A DNA stretch of 64,000 bases, from NCBI GenBank assembly GCA_949317995.1, contig OX439035.1:3524181-3588180 (forward strand). The letters run 5' to 3'. This document shows positions 1 to 12,691 of this stretch, piece after piece. The stretch is from Acholoe squamosa. Taxonomy: Eukaryota; Annelida; Polychaeta; Phyllodocida; Polynoidae. Below the pieces are notes generated by a model. It did no database searches, was not told the DNA's origin, and worked only from the letters and a program-made list of their open reading frames with translations. A program made the position numbers and the translations under genes. The stretch's first letter is position 1; each line of letters opens with the position of its first letter.

Positions 1-2470
1 AAAAGGATAAAAGCTTTACCCATTTGTTTTTGAGCGCAGGAATGGAAGGACTGAAGGGCTGAGAAGATGGAGATTAAGCAACATACTGAACACCAGGAGT
101 GTGTTTATATACCCCTTGTCTATGTAGAACGCACAACTAAGGTGTCCAACGACAAAGTGTGAAAATAAAAAGCGCATAATCTGTCTTGTTTTGTCAAATT
201 TAGTCTATTGCTACAAATTTAAAGAGTTGTGATTTTCATTTGAAACCGAAAACAGGGTCTGTGCGGCGCTTTTTTTTCAGTTTTTTCTTTAAAAAAAAAA
301 CAGAAGTAGAGACACTATGGGAAATGCAAACGCACTCATGTTGTTTGCGCAGAGGCGGTGGCGGCGGTGGTGGTGGCAACAGTTTACAGCTTGCTGAGCT
401 CCTACGTCGTTGTTCCAGGGCAAAAATCCTTGCGCCGCATTGCAAAACCGTGAAATTCATTACTCTGCCACCGATTTACACAAGGTTAGAGCGCAATTCA
501 TAAACAGCACTGCACAAGTTTGAGTAAAGGTGGTAAGACTTTCGCTACTTGTTTTGTTTTTAACCACAAAAAATTGTTGACTAAGTGCAGCTATAAGCAG
601 TTCCAATAATATCCACTAGGCGTCAGGTGTGAAGAAAAACACTATGTCTTTTTTTTACCACAAAAAAAGCGCAGGCAGCTAAAAGCATTTGCAATAATAT
701 CCCCTAGGTGTCAGGGCGCTCCACTAAACGTAGCTATAAGTAATTGCAATAATTTTCACTGCAGATGAAATGAGGCCAATATTTCATCTTTAGGGCTAAA
801 TAGATGATGGGGATAGCCTATAGTAGGGTGTAACCTGGCCTAAACAGGCCTATACTCAGTGGGATAACCAAAAAAGTCCTTCTGTTGCCAATACAAGCCT
901 ATTCCTTTCTCTCTGGAACCTCCATCCCCCAACCATCTCATCTCTCATTGGGGTTGTAGCCCTTGCTACTGGCCCAACTTTGCACCTCCCCAACAATCAG
1001 AAGGTGTAACCCCCTTAAGAGATTCTAAGATTTCTGTCCAATTATTGTCATACAACAAATTTGCACTCTTTTGACAAATCTCTTAGTGTCTGAGCAATCA
1101 ATTGAGTGAGGATTTGGTGTACATGTATTTGAAAGGGAAGAAAGTGTAAAGTCTTGATGATTCTCAAGGTAGGTTCTGGTGAAGAATGGCAATTTCCGGC
1201 AATCTGAGAGCCTGTTTTTAGGTGCTACAGTTATAAAAAATAGTCTCAAATGAAGCGGAATTGTGTTTTACAACTTCTGTAGACTTCCTATGTACACAGA
1301 CAAATATGTTTCTTTTCAATGGGAGTGATGAAAGGTAGCAAAAACCTTAAAGATTTCAGAAAACTTTTACCATGATTTCATGGCAACTGGTCACATGATT
1401 TTTAAGATATTGAGGAAATGATCCTACATTAAGGTAGCCATTTATCTTAGATTTAACCTGATATCTAGATCACTTTAAAGTTTTCAGGCCCATACTTGAC
1501 CCATACTTGGTCAAAAAAGGGCGTTGTCAAGGTCTAGGTTGCCACAACAATAACATATTTGTTTATATTTTTGTTGTCATGGCAACCGTCTCTCGCGCTT
1601 TCAATTGAAAAATTCAAATTTCCCGCCTTCAAAACTAGGTCACTTCCGGTTCATAAGTAGGTCAAATCGATTTCAGTAGCTGTTCCTATGCACTAAGTTT
1701 ACCCCTATATACTTCTATTAAACAGGCAGTGTAATCAATAGATGGAATCACATAGAGTTGGCAAGAAAACAATCATTAGTCATCAATACATCATATCAGT
1801 AAATATTCATAAATACTCGTACATAAATCTATATTTTATTCATCTAGGTATTGACAACATTGGCCATGGTTTCCTCCTCATTAAGTCTCAGATTAAAACT
1901 TTTCAATAAGGCTGTATTGTTGAGCTTCAGTCAACATAATTCTTGGGAGATTCTGTATAAAGGACTTTTGTAATAAATGTCCTTTTTAGGACGGCTACAT
2001 TTGAATTTGATCTTACTTGAGCAGCTCAGATTCCTGACTGGCTATTATTAGATCAGGATTTTTTGACAGACCATAGAAGAAGCACAAGTTGTGTGCCTTT
2101 CTGCGTACCTCCAGTTTGTCAATTTCACAGTTCTCCAGATCACCATGTATTTTTTCTTAAATATGTAAACTGTTGCCATGGTTACCAATGCAGTATGGTA
2201 TAATTGCTCGGTTGCTGTACCTACTTGCAGCACAGGTATGATTCTGTTTTCAAACTATCTACTGTCCATTTTGCGCACCCACATACCCCCTATGTACAGC
2301 CCTAATTTAACAGTTGTGCCATGAACAGAGCTACAGGGGGAAACAATGTCCTGGACAATTGTTGACATGATGATTATTTTTGTAGCACAGGTGCATTTAT
2401 GGTATTTGACTATCTATTGTATTTTTTCCCTAAAAACAGTCAGTATTTGATAAGTTGACTTATTTCACAG
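1..2470. other. Upstream non-coding sequence
   Basis: I see no supported gene here. Short open frames exist, but one covers a G-rich run (about 355-375) and none shows a recognisable domain or splice-site pattern. A 5' untranslated exon of the gene that starts at 2483 may lie here, because ttatttcacag just before 2471 looks like a 3' splice site. I could not place the exon itself or a promoter. Confidence 0.5.
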
Positions 2471-2482
2471 GTAGAGCGGACC

Positions 2483-2561
2483 ATGGCCCGCATCACTAGT
2501 CATTATGGTTACATTGTTTGTGTATATCTGATGCTCCTTCTGATACATGGTATCTATACAG
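2483..2561 (+). CDS. Exon 1 (coding): signal peptide
   Basis: The exon encodes about 26 residues: a short polar start with Arg, then a hydrophobic core (IVCVYLMLLLI) and a small-residue end (HGIYTG), a typical secretory signal peptide. The ATG is in good Kozak context (gaccATGG). The donor is G|gtatgt and leaves phase 1, matching all later exons. A 3' splice-like site ending at 2470 suggests that the exon begins in the 5' UTR. Confidence 0.75.
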
Positions 2562-2825
2562 GTATGTATACATCAGGAAAGCTAATAGTGCATTAGTATA
2601 TTATCTGAATTGGCTGGCATGATATTTGTGCTGATTTGTGTAGGTAATATTTAGTTATGTAACCGGCCGCTAGGGGTCAGCAATGGCACCACACTGAGCG
2701 TTCCAGCCCATATGGATATCATATGCATTAGAACAATCAATTTTTCATCAAGGACACTGTAGGTGTGATGGAATCCAGGTATTGAGCATTGAAAACAAAT
2801 CTACTGATTGATTTCTCTTAAATAG

Positions 2826-2936
2826 GACCAACACCCACTGAAGATTGTGATGGACAAAGTTGTGTAAACGGAGTATGTGACTTTAAGGTTGATGAATGTG
2901 TTTGTGACCCGGGATACGTCGGACAACAATGCTCCA
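2826..2936 (+). CDS. EGF-like exon C1
   Basis: This 111-bp exon follows tctcttaaatag and ends at A|gtaagt in phase 1-1. It encodes a 37-residue EGF-like module with Cys spacing C-x4-C-x4-C-x6-C-x-C-x8-C, preceded by GPTPTED. It is the first module after the signal peptide. Near-identical copies are C2 and C3. This copy has Lys (DFKVDEC) where the other two have Asn (DFNVDEC). Confidence 0.8.
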
Positions 2937-3455
2937 GTAAGTCAACTACAGTATTAACCCTTAGTGGTCACTGAATTATCAATGCATCATTTCCACTTAA
3001 CAAAAAATATTTTTAATGGTAAAAAATGTTCTTTTGAGGTTCATAAGTTGTCCAAATATTTCTTTTAAACATAAAAGAAAGTCAAATATACATGTACTCA
3101 GAGAAAAGGAACAATTTTGTAAATTTTTTATCAAAACATCTTTATTTGTAAGTTAGAAAAGCCCCAAAATTTTTCATATGAATATAAAAAAAACTAAAAT
3201 ACATTTTTATTACAATAAAATGAAGCTGAAAAATGTCAATGAAACAAACACATTTCTATACTAACCTAATGCTTAAATTCACTAAAGCCAGCATCTAGAT
3301 ATTCATGTGATCAAGGGTACGGTGTAAAGTAAAACAGTACACTACATTTATATCACTGTATTATGAAAAGCTAGAGATATAGTTAATAATATATACATAT
3401 ATATATATATATATATACATGTATATATATATATATGTATGTATATATATATATG

Positions 3456-3534
<79 letters not shown>
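2937..3534. repeat. Intron with (TA)n microsatellite
   Basis: The intron after C1 shares sequence with the introns after C2 and C3. From about 3390 to 3534 it is a (TA)n tract with interspersed TG/CA steps. The Gypsy element at 3535 inserted directly into this tract. Minus-strand Tyr/Ile-rich open frames across it are only the microsatellite. Confidence 0.85.
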
Positions 3535-3537
<3 letters not shown>

Positions 3538-3872
3538 GGTGTAGACAGAGGGTGAGGCGGTGGAAGTGAAACCATCCTGGCATGGGGGCATGGAAGGTGC
3601 CGAACCTGGAGTCACGATAGGAGCGAACATCGCCCATCGTTGTACAGGGGAACAGTTCACCGATGCCAGCACCGTGCCAACTGTGTCAGCGTCGGGGGAA
3701 CAGCCAACATATAAATATAGTTGTTGTGTTTCTCTGACAGTCAGTCTGGGTTACGTGCTGGTCGAGACTCATAACAAGGAATGCCCTAGTCATTGAAAGG
3801 TATCAGCGATATTCACTGACGGATTAGATGGTGTGGCCTGAAGCCAGGAAATAAACAGTGTTGAACAATACA
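3535..3872 (+). repeat. 5' LTR of the Gypsy fossil
   Basis: The segment starting TGTGGTGTAGAC and ending CAATACA is repeated at 7618-7799 plus 9252-9454, the interrupted 3' LTR. A shared landmark is GAAACCATCCTGGCATGGGG. The two LTR copies differ in length near their right ends. Confidence 0.8.
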
Positions 3873-5014
3873 GGTGGCCCTGGAAAATGGCTGGGGCAAG
3901 GCCTAAGCTGAAAAAAGGGACGATCTTCCACACGGAGAAGCAGCAGAGAGAGAGCAAGGGGACGGTGAAACACCCAGAGGAGAGAAAAGCTGCGGTGCTT
4001 TCGGCTTGCAAAAATAGGGGCAGTGCAGGTAAGGCCAAGAGTATGGAGAGCTCGGGAGTTTCCACTTTTCCTCCTGCAATTCTGACCATCGGAGGCGGGG
4101 ATGTTCCTGGGGTTGAGCTTGACGGGTGCAGCTCAGAGATTGCTAATGGGAAGGAAACCCCCTACGGAGAAGGGGTATGTTGAGCTCCATAGGGCCCTGA
4201 TAGAAAGATTTGAACCGTCTAACCAAGCCGTCCTCCAAACCAGAACCCACAAACCAGGGGAGGGACTGCAGGAGCTGCAGGAGGGCTTGATGAAGTACAC
4301 AAGGTTAGCCTACCCGGAGGCAGATGCAAGAACCACCGATACCCTGGCCCTGGATCAGTTCCTGTTATGTCTGAGTAACCCTCTGCGACAGTGGGTATAT
4401 CAGTCCCAGCCCAAGGACCTGCAGGCGGTGATGACGGCGGTGGGGGCTGAGGCCTACTTGATAGTGGAGCAGGTAAGCCAGAGCAAGATAAGGGCAGCAG
4501 ACATCTAGGTGAATGATCACTTGAAGGCTAACACCGACAAGATGGATAAGATGGACAAGATGGCGGAGTTGGTGGAGCTCTTGGAAAAGAGGTTCAGAGA
4601 ACCTGCCCTGGAGGAAAGGAAGAAGAAAAGTAGTATGGCATGCTTCGGTCCCTTGAGGAAGGGTAAGGAAGCGGAGAGGCTGCCTAAGCAGGGAGGTAGC
4701 GCATTGGCGGAAAACTAGACACAACCTCTACCCAGGGCCAGGTAAAGGGGATCATGGCCCCCGAAATAAATGGCCTGCCCATGGTGCTGAAGGGGGAGAT
4801 GGAGGCTCGACTAGTACTAGGGAGTAGATCGGTAGAGGTCGTCTTTGTGATAAGGGACATGGGCACCAAGGGTATATTAGGTGCGGCTTGCCTGAGAAAC
4901 AATGGTCTGGTTATCGATGTGGCTAGAGAGAGACTAGTCTGGACCGGCGATGAAAAGATCTGCAGGATATTGAGCGTGAGATCCACGGTGCTGGCCACCA
5001 GTGAAGAGACCCCA

Positions 5015-5345
5015 CTTGGCAAAAAACATGTTTATAACATGTGCAAACGTTTTTATTTGGTTTGGGTAAAAAACGTTTTTAAAAAACGTTATTTTGATGT
5101 TGAAAAAACGTTTTTAAACGTTTTTTTTCAACCAATTTTCAACCAAATAAAAATGTTTGCTTTTTCAACCAATTTTCAACCAAATAAAAACGTTTTTTAT
5201 TTACGTTTCTTTTACGTTAATAAAACGTTTTTTTAACCTGATATAAAAATGTTTTTATAAAAATGTCAAAATAACTTTTTTTTTGTATATGTAAAAACGT
5301 TATTTTGACGTTGAAAAAAAAACGTTTTGCAAACTTAGGAACCAA
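5015..5345. mobile_element. AT-rich insert with AAACGTTT palindromes inside the Gypsy fossil
   Basis: Base composition changes abruptly from GC-balanced Gypsy sequence to an AT-rich segment that repeats AAACGTTT-type palindromes about ten times. It also holds two copies of TTTCAACCAATTTTCAACCA. The ends look weakly inverted (cttggcaaaa at left, ttttgcaaacttagg at right), which suggests a small non-autonomous DNA element. No clear target duplication is seen, so the borders are approximate. Confidence 0.5.
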
Positions 5346-7617
5346 AATAAAATGGAAGGCTCGGTGGACGGACCGTGGAGTGATGGTGAGGAAGGACTGG
5401 TAGAGGGTCTTGCGGGCCATAAGGGTGAACCACCTTTTCTCATAGGGCAAAGCTTGCTGTTGCCCATACGGGGAGAGGTGTGGGTATGCGTTTTAAACCC
5501 TGGGCGGGAGCTGGTGATAATATACCGAGAGATGATGTCCTGAGCTCTGCAGCAGGTGGAGGCCATAAATGCGGCGGAGGGGCAGACGGAAGAACAATGG
5601 TGCAGGATGGTGGAGGGGCCCGCAGAGATGGAGCAGAAGGCGGTTATTGCTGACCTGGTAGCGGGCACTAAATCTCATCGGCGGAAGGAGCTGGCTGAAC
5701 TCCTTAGGAAACACTTAGTGGCCTTCCAAGTGTGTAAGGAGGAAAAAAGCCACTCTACCCTGGCAAAACACCGGATCGACACAGGTGCTCACCCCCTGAT
5801 TAAGCAACCTCCCGACGGTTGGAATTGCACAGGTGTCAGATGGTCGGAATAGAGGTTGATAAGATGCTGGAAGCGGGAGTGACTGAAGAGTCGCCAAGTC
5901 CCTGGGCTTCCCCTGTGGTGTTAGTGAAAAAGAAGGATGGGACCAAACGCTTCTGCATCGACTACAGGAAGTTGAATGCCACCACGGTGAAGGACGCCTA
6001 CCCTCTCCCCTGAGTAAAGGATTGTCTCGATACAATGGCTGGGGCTACCTGGTTTTCCTCTATGGATCTGGCGAATGGCTATTGGAAGCTGGATATAGAG
6101 GAGGGGAACCAGGAGAAGACGGGGTTTACCACACATAGAGGCCTGTATTAGTTCAGACTTTCGGTTTATGTAATGCCCCAGTCACGTTCGAGCGAGTTAT
6201 GGAGGTGGCCATGAGGGGCCTCCAATGGAGAACCTGTCTAGTATACCTGGATGATATCGCAGTGTTCTTCGGCACCTTTGGGGAGCACCTCGATCGGCTG
6301 GGGGAGGTGTTGGAACAACTAGAAGGGACGGGACTGAATAACAAACCTTCTAAATGCCAGCTAGCCAGGAGGAGGGTGCTGTTCCTGGGGCACCTCTTCA
6401 GTCAAGCGGGAGTGGGCACCGACCCCGAGAAGATAAAAACCGTGGAATCTTGGCCTACACCAAAGAACATATCGGAGGTGTGCAGTTTCCTGGGGCTAAC
6501 AGGATATTACAGAAACTTTGTGCCAGATTTCTCCACAGAGGCTTAGCCCCTCAATGCACTGGCAGAAAAAGGGAGGACCTTTTAGTGGACTTCTGAATGT
6601 GACACCGCGTTTCTTGGACTGAAGAGTTGTCTGACAAGGGCCCCCATCCTTGCTTTCCCATGCCCCGAGGGTCAACGCTAGTGATACTGGGTTGGGAGTT
6701 GTGCTCAGTTAGGAGCAGGAGGGGGGAGAAAGGGTGGTAGCCTACGGGAGCCGCACCCTGAGTAAACCAGAAAAGAACCATTGTGTAAGCAGGAGGGAAC
6801 TATTGGCTATAGTGTTCGGCCTCCGGAAGTTCCGCCACTACTTGGTGGGGCGGCCGGTGGTCGTGCACACCGACCATGCGTCCCTGCAGTGGCTTCTTGA
6901 TTTCAAGGAACCCAAAGGACAGCTGGCCAGATGGCTACAAATCATAAGCACCTACGATATCATCATCCACCACCGGCCGGGGTAGAACCATGGCAATGCA
7001 GATGGGTTGTCTAGACGTCCATGCTCGCAGTGTGGGAGAGAGGAGGGGGGGACGTATCCCACTGTCAGGTAGTTACTCGGGCACAACGCAATATCCTTCA
7101 AGGTGCCGGGCAACAGAGGTAGGAGGGCCCCGATGTGCCGACGGTGGAGTCCTAGGAGGATCTGCAAAAAAAAGACGATATGATGATTAGATTGGGAGAA
7201 TGGATGGAAGGAAACGACTTACCTGATGAGAGTGCCCAGCAAGGCTGGGGCTGTGAAACCAAGGTGTGGTTTGCGCAGCTGGGAAGGTTGGTGCGGGAAA
7301 AACGAGTCATCTTTCAGTGGTGGGAGGCGCATGCCGGGCAGAAGCATTTCCAGATAGCCGTCCCAGTCAGGGAAAGGGAGGAGGTCTTGCGTACGGTTCA
7401 TGGAGAACCCCTGGCGGGCCACTTAGGCAGGAATAAGACTCTGAGGTGCTTACAAGGAGGCTACTACTGGCCCGATTTCTGGCGGGATGTAACCCTAAAG
7501 TAAAGGCGGTGGTGCAGAAGGGTGGTGTTGAAGAAGAGTTTCAGAGAAGAGAAGATGGAATTCAGGAGGGTAATATAACATTTCTACCCCGTAAGTTGTT
7601 AATTAGTTGGGGAGAGT

Positions 7618-9454
7618 ATGGCATAGACCAAGGGTGAGGCGATGGAAGCGAAACCATCCTGGCATGGGGGCGTGGAAGCTGCCGATTAGGAGCGAACATT
7701 GCCCATCAATGTTTGGGGGAACGGTTCATCGATGCTGGCACCGTGCCAACTGTGTCAGCATCGGGTGAACAGCCAGAGTATAGATAGTTCTTGTGTTTCG
7801 GGGCTGTGTACAAATGACGTCATGCAGGAGGGGGGGAGGGGGGTCCCACTCCCCATGACCAAGCATGACAAGGGGGGGAGGGGGGGTCATGGGCTGCATG
7901 ACATCATGTCATGAAAAAAAACTGCAAGTTGCTTCAGTTTTGGCAAGAAAAAAATGATTTGTAAAGGTAGGGAAGTTTAATGCATTCATCTGTTATGAAA
8001 TATATATTACCTATACAGGCATGCATTCCTCAGACATCCCACTCAATGATTGTCACTGCTATCAGTGTCAGTGTTGGTCCACTACTCTATCCTACCTCTA
8101 ACCCAGGCCCCATACCACTTTGAAATGCCCTTTTAGTTGGACTCATTTAACCAAAGGACCCCATATATAGGTTGATCTATGTGGGTAAGAAGTACCCTGG
8201 CATTGAGAATTCAGTAGAAAGATTCAAATGACCCAACTTCTATTCTATTTGATAAATTTCACAATTCAAAAACCCATTGGTAATTTAGGGATTGCTCATT
8301 ACTCATCAACAGGCCTGAGGGGTGGGATAGATTGCCATACAGACGTGCAGAAATCTGAAAATTTTATGACCCCCTCCCCCTCGGACAGATTGCCCTGGGC
8401 ATCCCTCCTGTTCTACAGTAGTTCACAGAAAAGGCATAACATTTTTCTCTGCCCGCTTCCCCACTTTGAGGTGTCAAAAATTTTTTCCTCCCTCCCCCCT
8501 CAATCTGCATCCTGCTCCCCCTGTTGATGAATCACAAACTGTCCCATGGAAACAAACAGCTTATTCTCTCCTTTTTCTGAATGGGACTCTAGGGGTTATG
8601 CCTTATATTATGCCTTACAGTGAAATGATTGTTTTGTAAGTTTGACCTTAATTATATATGTGTAATCATATTACCACACTTGTAATGTTACACTTGTAAT
8701 TCAGTGAAGCCACTGTAACTGTCGGCTAGATCTGATTTCTTCTCTTATTTCCTTTCCTTTACCTCTCATGAGGATGTGAGGTAAAAGGACCTTTACCCCC
8801 ATGGACATTTACCCCCAGACATCTACCCCAAACCATTTACCCCCATGGATATAATAAAGGTCGAAAAAATTAGGGTAGGTAGTGGGTAGGTTTTTTTTTT
8901 AGGTTGGCACTTCTAGAACTTCTAATTTTTTTTTTGACTGATTACCTGAACACAACAATATTTTTTAGGCCTTACCAATTCACACCCATTATTAGCCCAG
9001 CACAGTTTTGGACCAGGGACGGTGGAAAAAGCCCCACCTGTATCCAGCACCATTAAGTTAACCCAATATATACATGTCCCTTTGAACCATCTCAATTTGC
9101 TCTTCATGTACTTTGGGCCGGGGGGGGGGGGTATCTCTGCATGACGTCATGTTAAGGGGGGGGGTCAAGCATTGTATGACGAAACATGACAAGGGGGGAG
9201 GGGGGGTCAAAAATGGCCAAAAAAAGCATGACGTCATTTGTACACAGCCCCTTCTCCAACAGTCAGTCTGGGTTAGGTGTTGGTGGAGACTCATAACAAG
9301 GAATACCCTAGTTGTTGAAAGGTATCAGAGATATTCACTGACGGATTAGATGGTGTGGCCTGAAGCCAGGAAACAGACAGTGTTGATACTTAAGTTGACG
9401 GAGTTGTCGTAATCCTTTCTCCCAGCGGTAACATAGAATAATCGGAACGCTACA
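7618..9454 (+). repeat. 3' LTR of the Gypsy fossil, split by a DNA element
   Basis: 7618-7799 matches the left half of the 5' LTR and 9252-9454 matches the right half (TCAGTCTGGGTTA, then GGATTAGATGGTGTGGCC). The interruption at 7800-9251 is a separate TIR element. Confidence 0.8.
7800..9251. mobile_element. Non-autonomous DNA transposon with perfect 26-bp TIRs
   Basis: The ends are exact inverted repeats of 26 bp (7800-7825 and 9226-9251), starting GGGGCTGTGTACAAATGAC and containing the palindrome TGACGTCA. The flanking TTC on both sides is a 3-bp target duplication, shown by comparison with the uninterrupted 5' LTR. G-rich tracts and more TGACGTCA/TGACATCA copies lie just inside each end. 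No transposase frame is present. A 3-bp duplication and a GGG start would fit PIF/Harbinger-like elements, but the superfamily is not proven. Confidence 0.85.
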
Positions 9455-10314
9455 ATATATATATAGCATTATATCAAAAAGCAACAGGTTTATCTGAATC
9501 ATGCCTCCCATCAATGTATGTGCAGCACAATCAGATTTCCCCTTGACATAATGGTCTCAAAGAAGATGGTATTTTAACATAATATAGTATATCATAGGAT
9601 TGATGTAAACATACATATTACCAATCAAAATTCCAGGGAAAAATTCTCTTTTGTAGAATGATTTCGATGAGCCAATGACCCAAAAGGATGTCCCTGACAA
9701 ATATCAATGAGTTCTTTGCCTCAATGGGTGGACATACCTATTTAAAGAACATGACTTTAAAAAGGCATTAACCATGTCATTCTGCTACAAAAAATCCCAT
9801 TCCTGGGGGTTATAATCTTCTCAAATAATTCTATACATGTAGTTACCATACCTAAAAGATTGGAAGCAAGAGGTCAACCAACTGTCCAAAACATTGGACA
9901 TACAGGATGTCATACCACAAGGTAGTACTTTAGGCCCCCTTCATTTCTAGATCTTTGTAAATGACTCCACTACAGCATCCCAAACAAGATTACAACTAAC
10001 GTAAGGTCAATGAACGTCTGGAGGGTTTAATTGATGTCACCCTTCACCTTTTACTGCCACTAATGTAGGAGTGCATCATGGTAGGTAGGATGAACACATT
10101 AAGTGCTGGTGACATTAGACCATCATGCTGTACCACTGCAGTGTATCGGCATGATGTATGAATGCACTGATGCATCATGATGGCCAATGGCCATGATGCA
10201 TTATCAGGCTTTAAAGGGTTAAAGAATAAGTACTAAGCAATGCCATGGTTAATCCTGTAGAATTACAAACCTTACAGAATCATATATGTAACCTACTTTA
10301 TGATTCTCCATCAG
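9455..10314. other. Intron before A1, part of the repeated unit
   Basis: After the Gypsy element the host intron resumes with atatatatagcattatatc, which recurs after the (TA)n tracts near 11213, 13778, 15355 and 24590. The rest matches the sequence upstream of the other A exons. It includes a hyphenated palindrome around gatggccaatggccatgatgc (about 10180-10202). No gene is seen. Confidence 0.7.
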
Positions 10315-10449
10315 TGAAAATAACTTGCAATGGACAGAACCCTTGCAACAACGGTGGTACATGCATTCCGACAACAGATCCACCAGGACAAAACCAGGGA
10401 CCTGATAGTTGTGACTGTGATAATGGCTATACAGGGTCTACATGTGAAA
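10315..10449 (+). CDS. EGF-like exon A1
   Basis: A 135-bp phase 1-1 exon between gattctccatcag and A|gtaagt. It encodes a 45-residue EGF-like module with Cys spacing C-x5-C-x5-C-x15-C-x-C-x8-C, with a long TDPPGQNQGPD loop between Cys 3 and 4. It differs from A2 to A6 by Ser (DSCDC) in place of Thr before Cys 4. The open frame continues upstream of the splice site but has no EGF features there. Confidence 0.8.
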
Positions 10450-11145
10450 GTAAGTGAGGCACTGGTAGCATTTTACATTCTATGGTACATAGGAGTCTGC
10501 ACATTCAGGAACAAAAGACATACCATAATGCACTGTCATATTCATAAAAGAATTTGATGGATGTCTATAGAGGAAAAACTGCCAATCACTCTGCAATCTG
10601 AAACCTCCCTGTATGCATGTTTGTTTCAATGTCTCTAGTTTAAACAAATCAATAATCAGTATAGAATTAAATCTCCTCAGGGTTGTTATTTTTTCTAGTC
10701 TAGCTCTATTCGAGTTGGAGTATGTTAAAAACAAGGCTGATGTAGAGATGGAGAAATCCAATCTTTTAAAAATGTTCTTTTGAGGTTCAGAAGTTGTCCA
10801 AATAATTCTTTTAAACATAAAAGAAATTCAAAATTTACATGAACTCAGAGAAAAGGAACAATTTTGTTAAATGTTCTATCAAAACATTTTTAATTGTAAG
10901 TTAGAAAAGCCCCATAATTTTTCATATGAAAATGAAAATAACTAAGATACATTTTTATTACAATAAAATAAAGCTGAAAAATGTCAATAAAACAAATATA
11001 TTTCTATACTAACCTAATGCTTAAATTCACTAAAGCCAGCATCTAGATATTCATGTGATCAAGGGTACGGTTTCAAGTAAAACAGTACACTACATTAATA
11101 TCACTGTATTATGATAGCCTTAGTATCAAACAATAGGTTGGAGAT

Positions 11146-11214
<69 letters not shown>

Positions 11215-12076
11215 CATTATATCAAAAAGCAACAGGATTATCTGAATCATGCCTCCCATTAGTGTATACAATCAGATTTCCCCTTAACATATAGTCTTAA
11301 ACAAGATTGTATTTTAACATAATATGGTATATCATATGATTGATGTAAACATACATATTACCAATAAAAATTCCAGGGAAAAATCTCTTTTGTAGAATAA
11401 TCTCGATAAGCAAATGACCCCAAAGGATGTCCCTGACAAATATCAATGACGTCTTTGCCTCAATGGGTGCCAAGCTTGACACCCACGCCCACTCGTAGAC
11501 ATACCAATTTAAAGAACATGACTTTAAAAATGCATTAACCATGTCATTCTGCTACAAAAAAATCCCATTCATTGGGGTTAAAATGTTCTCAAATGATTCA
11601 ATAGTTACCATACCTAAAAGTTTGGAAGCAAGAGGTCAACCAACTGTCCAAAACTTTAGACCTACAGGATGTCATACCACAAGGTAGTACTTTAGGCCCC
11701 CACCATTTCTTAATCTTTGTAAATGGCTCCACTACAGCATCCCTAACAAGATTACAACTAACGTAAGGTCAATGAACGTCTGGAGGGTTTAATTGATGTC
11801 ACCCTTCACCTTTTACTGCCACTAATGTAGGAGTGCATCATGGTAGGTAGGATGAACACATTAAGTGCTGGTGACATTAGAGCATCATGCTGTACCACTG
11901 CAGTGTATCGGCATGACATATGAATGCACTGATGCATCATGATGGCCAATGGCCATGATGCATTATCAGGCTTTAAAGGGTTAAAGAATAAGTACTAAGC
12001 AATGCCATGGTTAATCCTGTAGAATTACAAACCTTACAGAATCATATATGTAACCTACTTTATGATTCTCCATCAG
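10450..12076. other. Intron A1-A2, with B and C exons lost
   Basis: The intron starts with the sequence that normally precedes a B exon and jumps at about 10770 (gaaatccaatcttttaaaaatg) straight into the sequence that normally follows a C exon. B and C were therefore deleted from this unit. A pure (TA)n tract lies at about 11150-11212. No other gene is seen. Confidence 0.7.
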
Positions 12077-12211
12077 TGAAAATAACTTGCAATGGACAGA
12101 ACCCTTGCAACAACGGTGGAACATGCATTCCGACAACAGATCCACCAGGACAAAACCAGGGACCTGATACTTGTGACTGTGATAATGGCTATACAGGGTC
12201 TACATGTGAAA
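12077..12211 (+). CDS. EGF-like exon A2
   Basis: The exon lies 1762 bp downstream of A1 and is nearly identical to it, with Thr before Cys 4 (DTCDC). Splice signals are the same (ctccatcag at the left, A|gtaagt at the right). It is followed by B1 and C2, so this unit keeps the full A-B-C order. Confidence 0.8.
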
Positions 12212-12577
12212 GTAAGTGAGGCTCTGGTAGCATTTTACATTCTATGGTGCATAGGATTCTGCACATTCAGGAACAAAAGACATAACATAATGCACTGTCA
12301 TATTCATAAAAGAATTTGATGGATGTCTATAGAGGAAAAACTGCCAATCACTCTGCAATCTGAAACCTCCCTGTATGCATGTTTGTTTCAATGTCTCTAG
12401 TTTAAACAAATCAATAATCAGTATAGAATTAAATCTCCTCAGGGTTGTTATTTGTTCCAGTCTAGCTCTATTAGAGTTGGAGTATGTTAAAAACAAGGCT
12501 GATGTAAAGATGGAGAAACCCCAATCTTTTGCATTACATCATAAATAGCGAATACTCTCTGTAATTGCTTATTCCAG

Positions 12578-12691
12578 CGGATATTATTGAGTGTGCCTCA
12601 AGCCCATGTGAAAATGGAGGAACCTGTATGGATGAGGTCAATATGTATACCTGCACATGTCCCGATGGATTTCCAGGAGACCAATGTCAGG
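12578..12691 (+). CDS. Calcium-binding EGF exon B1
   Basis: A 114-bp phase 1-1 exon (attccag at the left, G|gtcagt at the right) coding for a module with Cys spacing C-x4-C-x5-C-x8-C-x-C-x8-C. It reads CENGGTC and GFPGDQC, unlike most array copies (CGIGGTC, GFTGNQC). The Ca-binding start is DIIEC rather than DIDEC, so one acidic ligand is missing here. Confidence 0.8.

Larger units (their letters stand above)
3535..9454 (+). mobile_element. Ty3/Gypsy LTR retrotransposon, broken fossil
   Basis: The LTRs begin TGTGG (3535) and end with TACA (9454), both bordering the (TA)n tract. Recognisable parts in order are: a gag-like region (about 3900-4720), a protease-like stretch (about 4740-5010), reverse transcriptase (about 5820-6550, with [16 protein letters not shown]-like and YLDD boxes), RNase H (about 6730-6985) and the integrase zinc-binding region (about 7180-7500). 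Most of integrase is absent. The family assignment rests on the RT/RNase H/IN order and motifs. The element is clearly broken, with many breaks in its coding parts, and two other elements are inserted in it. By eye the two LTRs differ at roughly one base in ten, so it is not recent. Confidence 0.85.

Noticed and set aside
240-503. 87-codon + frame with a Gly run
   Set aside because: The frame is driven by a GGC/GGT repeat and an A-rich run. There is no domain and no splice context.
3348-3672. Tyr/Ile-rich open frames on the minus strand
   Set aside because: They are translations of the (TA)n microsatellite and a neighbouring LTR, with no start context or domain.
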